Position numbers and translations under genes: made by a program. DNA of 64,000 nt from Hydractinia symbiolongicarpus. Its lineage: Eukaryota; Cnidaria; Hydrozoa; Anthoathecata; Hydractiniidae. The notes below the pieces were generated by a model. The model was not told where the DNA came from, did no database searches, and saw only the letters and a program-made list of their open reading frames with translations. Shown here one piece after another: positions 60,725-64,000 of the stretch (position 1 is its first letter; each line of letters starts with the position of its first letter). The stretch lies in the NCBI RefSeq assembly GCF_029227915.1, contig NC_079881.1:27195501-27259500 (forward strand), read 5' to 3'.

Positions 60725-63700
60725 CAAGTCTCATGCGTTTTAGTGGTGAAAAAATAATTTAAAAAATAGTTCGGGAAATAAGTTTACTCCCTGGGTACTT
60801 TCTTTGTATACTTTTGACTATACGGGCCAAGCCCGGGATTTACGGGAAATCGCGGGTTTTCGTTTGCCGGCGATTAAACTTCTTTTATTCAGCCTCTCAA
60901 CAAAAATGAAAACATTTTTGAAAACTACAAGTCTTATGCGTTTTAATGGTGAAAAGATAATTTAAAAAATCGTTCTGGAAATGAGTTTACTCACAGGGTA
61001 CTTTCTTTGTATACATTGGACTATACGGGTTGAGCCCGAGATTTGCGGGAAATCGCGGGTTTTCGCTTGCCGGCGATTAAACCTCTTTCATTAAGCGTCT
61101 CATCAAAAATGAAAACTTTTTTGAAAACTACAAGTCTCATGCGTTTTAGTGGTGAAAAAAAAATTTAAAAAATCATTGGGAAAATGAGTTTACTCCCTGG
61201 GTACTTTCTTTGTATACATTCGACACACGGGCCAAGCCCGGGATTTAGGGGAAATCGCTGGTTTTCGTTTGCCGGCGATTAAACCTCTTTCATTAACCGT
61301 CTCATCAAAAATGAAAACATTTTTGAAAACTACAAGTCTCATGCGTTTTAGTGGTGAAAAAATAATTTAAAAAATCGTTCGGGAAATGGGTTTACTCCCT
61401 GGGTACTTTTTTTGTATACTTTTGAATATACGGGCCGAGTTCGGGAGTTACGGGAAGTCGCGGGTTTTCGTTTGCCGGCGATTAAACTTCTTTTATTCAG
61501 CGTCTCATCAAAAATGAAAACATTTTTAAAAACTACAAGTCTCATGGGCTTTAGTGGTGAAACAATAATTTGAAAAATCGTTCGGGAAATGAGTTTACTC
61601 CCTGGGTACTTTTTTTGTATACTTTTGACTTTAAAGGCCGAGTCCGGGATTTACGGGAAATCGCAGGTTTTCGTTTGCCGGCGATTAAACTTCTTTTATT
61701 CAGCGTCTCATCAAAAATAAAAACATTTTTGAAAACTACAAGTCTCATGCGTTTTAGTGGTGAAAAAATAATTTAGAAGATCGTTCGGGAAATGAGTTTA
61801 CTTCCTGGGTACTTTCTTTGTATACTTTTGACTATACGGGCCGAGTCCGGGGTTTACGTAAAATGGCGGCTTTTCGTTTGCCGGCTATTAAACTCCTTTT
61901 ATTCAGCGTCTTAGCAAAAATGAAAACATTTTTATCAACTACAAGTCTCATGGGATTTAGTGGTGAAAAAATAATTTAAAAAATAGTTCGGGAAATAAGT
62001 TTACTCCCTGGGTACTTTCTTTGTATACTTTTGACTATACGGGCCAAGCCCGGGATTTACGGGAAATCGCGGGTTTTCGTTTGCCGGCGATTAAACTTCT
62101 TTTATTCAGCCTCTCAACAAAAATGAAAACATTTTTGAAAACTACAAGTCTTATGCGTTTTAATGGTGAAAAGATAATTTAAAAAATCGTTCTGGAAATG
62201 AGTTTACTCACAGGGTACTTTCTTTGTATACATTGGACTATACGGGTTGAGCCCGAGATTTGCGGGAAATCGCGGGTTTTCGCTTGCCGGCGATTAAACC
62301 TCTTTCATTAAGCGTCTCATCAAAAATGAAAACTTTTTTGAAAACTACAAGTCTCATGCGTTTTAGTGGTGAAAAAAAAATTTAAAAAATCATTGGGAAA
62401 ATGAGTTTACTCCCTGGGTACTTTCTTTGTATACATTCGACACACGGGCCAAGCCCGGGATTTAGGGGAAATCGCTGGTTTTCGTTTGCCGGCGATTAAA
62501 CCTCTTTCATTAACCGTCTCATCAAAAATGAAAACATTTTTGAAAACTACAAGTCTCATGCGTTTTAGTGGTGAAAAAATAATTTAAAAAATCGTTCGGG
62601 AAATGGGTTTACTCCCTGGGTACTTTTTTTGTATACTTTTGAATATACGGGCCGAGTTCGGGAGTTACGGGAAGTCGCGGGTTTTCGTTTGCCGGCGATT
62701 AAACTTCTTTTATTCAGCGTCTCATCAAAAATGAAAACATTTTTAAAAACTACAAGTCTCATGGGCTTTAGTGGTGAAACAATAATTTGAAAAATCGTTC
62801 GGGAAATGAGTTTACTCCCTGGGTACTTTTTTTGTATACTTTTGACTTTAAAGGCCGAGTCCGGGATTTACGGGAAATCGCAGGTTTTCGTTTGCCGGCG
62901 ATTAAACTTCTTTTATTCAGCGTCTCATCAAAAATAAAAACATTTTTGAAAACTACAAGTCTCATGCGTTTTAGTGGTGAAAAAATAATTTAGAAGATCG
63001 TTCGGGAAATGAGTTTACTTCCTGGGTACTTTCTTTGTATACTTTTGACTATACGGGCCGAGTCCGGGGTTTACGTAAAATGGCGGCTTTTCGTTTGCCG
63101 GCTATTAAACTCCTTTTATTCAGCGTCTTAGCAAAAATGAAAACATTTTTATCAACTACAAGTCTCATGGGATTTAGTGGTGAAATAATAATTTAAAAAA
63201 TCGTTCGGGGAATGAGTTTACTCCCTGGGTACTTTCTTTGTATTCTTTTGACTATACGGGCCAAGCCCGGGATTTACGGGAAATCGCCGGTTTTCGTTTG
63301 CCGGCGATTAAACTTCTTTTATTCAGCCTCTCAACAAAAATGAAAACATTTTTGAAAACTACAAGTCTTATGCGTTTTAGTGGTGAAAAGATAATTTAAA
63401 AAATCGTTCTGGAAATGACTTTACTCACAGGGTACTTTCTTTGTATACATTGGACTATACGGGTTGAGCCCGAGATTTGCGGGAAATCGCGGGTTTTCGT
63501 TTGCCGGCGATTAAACCTCTTTCATTAAGCGTCTCATCAAAAATGAAAACTTTTTTGAAAACTACAAGTCTCATGCGTTTTAGTGGTGAAAAAAAAATTT
63601 AAAAAATCATTGGGAAAATGAGTTTACTCCCTGGGTACTTTCTTTGTATACATTCGACACACGGGCCAAGCCCGGGATTTAGGGGAAATCGCTGGTTTTC

Positions 63701-64000
63701 GTTTGCCGGCGATTAAACCTCTTTCATTAACCGTCTCATCAAAAATGAAAACATTTTTGAAAACTACAAGTCTCATGCGTTTTAGTGGTGAAAAAATAAT
63801 TTAAAAAATCGTTCGGGAAATGGGTTTACTCCCTGGGTACTTTCTTTGTATACTTTTGAATATACGGGCCGAGTTCGGGAGTTACGGGAAGTCGCGGGTT
63901 TTCGTTTGCCGGCGATTAAACTTCTTTTATTCAGCGTCTCATCAAAAATGAAAACATTTTTAAAAACTACAAGTCTCATGGGCTTTAGTGGTGAAACAAT
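60725..64000 (+). repeat. Six-monomer HOR of 1,217 bp, 2.7 copies to the window end
   Basis: Copies are 60,725-61,941, 61,942-63,158 and 63,159 to the right edge (incomplete). The unit includes one 202-bp X monomer, which accounts for 1,217 instead of 1,218 bp. Private marks in each copy are CCTCTCAACAAAAATG, CATTGGACTATACGGGTTGAGCCCGAG, AAAACTTTTTTGAAAAC, CATTAACCGTC and GAATATACGGGCCGAGTTCGGG. Copies 1 and 2 also share AAAAAATAGTTCGGG and GTTTACGTAAAATGG; copy 3 begins with AAAAAATCGTTCGGGG instead, so its first monomer was exchanged. Confidence 0.9.

Larger units (their letters stand above)
1..64000 (+). repeat. 203-bp satellite, continuous head-to-tail array (about 315 monomers)
   Basis: The CAAGTCT landmark recurs at 1, 204, 407, 610, 813 and so on at exact 203-bp steps, and can be followed to the end of the window. 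All copies point the same way, and no non-satellite sequence interrupts them. Base insertions or deletions are very rare: the register is exact for about the first 23.5 kb, and every later shift traces to a named short or composite monomer. Monomer composition, estimated on a hand-made consensus, is about 38% GC. Such arrays usually form centromeric or pericentromeric heterochromatin, and a unit near 200 bp is close to a nucleosome repeat length; that role is inferred. The family is not one I recognise. Confidence 0.98.

Noticed and set aside
1-64000. CRISPR array
   Set aside because: The repeats are 203 bp, directly abutting, without unique spacers, leader or cas genes.
1-64000. Transposon, retroelement or viral insertion
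   Set aside because: The 203-bp register and monomer sequence continue through every region; no inserted non-satellite sequence, terminal repeat or target-site duplication was seen.
1-64000. Inverted segments within the array
   Set aside because: I followed the conserved GTTTTCGTTTGCCGGCG block throughout and saw it only in the forward orientation; a computed reverse-complement dot-plot would settle it.
1-64000. Telomeric or rDNA spacer repeats
   Set aside because: No short telomere-type repeats are present, and nothing resembling rRNA coding sequence or a Pol I promoter-enhancer pattern flanks the units in this window; an rDNA spacer outside the window cannot be excluded but 64 kb of pure repeat makes it unlikely.

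Overview
The whole 64 kb window is one uninterrupted satellite DNA array. A monomer of 203 bp repeats head to tail, always in the same orientation, about 315 times from the first base to the last. Both window ends fall inside monomers, so neither edge of the array is visible. I found no credible protein gene, no rRNA or tRNA gene, no transposon, no unique spacer sequence and no inverted segment. Megasatellite-scale homogeneous tandem DNA of this kind is typical of eukaryotic centromeric or pericentromeric heterochromatin. I do not recognise the satellite family, so I do not name an organism. A consensus I composed by hand is about 38% GC and holds 12 CpG in 203 bp, more than base composition predicts, which argues mildly against a heavily CpG-methylated genome or else for recent homogenisation.

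Monomer anatomy, numbering each monomer from the CAAGT pentamer: an A-rich arm at about 27-45, a segment at 46-90 that differs between two monomer classes, a GC-rich core at 99-150 and an AT-rich arm at 151-203. The core holds CGGG tetramers at 99, 110, 119 and 129, a small GC hairpin at 99-111 and the best conserved block at 131-150. A perfect 8-bp dyad with a 4-base loop lies at 177-196.

Layout. (1) 1-19,488: monomers belong to a 12-monomer higher-order repeat (HOR; 2,436 bp), seen complete at 11,166-13,601 and elsewhere shortened, hybridised or locally duplicated (9-mer, 5-mer and 6-mer tandem copies). (2) 19,489-27,121: rearranged units, a 406-bp dimer duplicated in tandem, and a 2.8-kb tandem duplication. 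(3) 27,122-36,606: a second HOR of four monomers (812 bp), with eight successive units from 30,443. (4) 36,607-41,053: mixed monomers with a 405-bp dimer duplication and a 1,421-bp duplication. (5) 41,054-49,098: a third HOR family, including a 14-monomer unit of 2,840 bp. (6) 49,099-56,786: an almost perfect tandem duplication of 3,844 bp whose breakpoints are out of register with the monomers. (7) 56,787-64,000: a more diverged family with 1,015-bp, 609-bp and 1,217-bp tandem units.

Nothing here works as genes in a pathway. The interest is structural: nested HORs, recombination scars that can be dated relative to each other, and DNA or RNA secondary-structure motifs repeated hundreds of times. 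The many 60-100 codon open frames on both strands are by-products of the repeat and are not annotated as genes. Letters P, Q, R, S, T, U, V, W, Y, Z and so on are my own labels for monomer variants.
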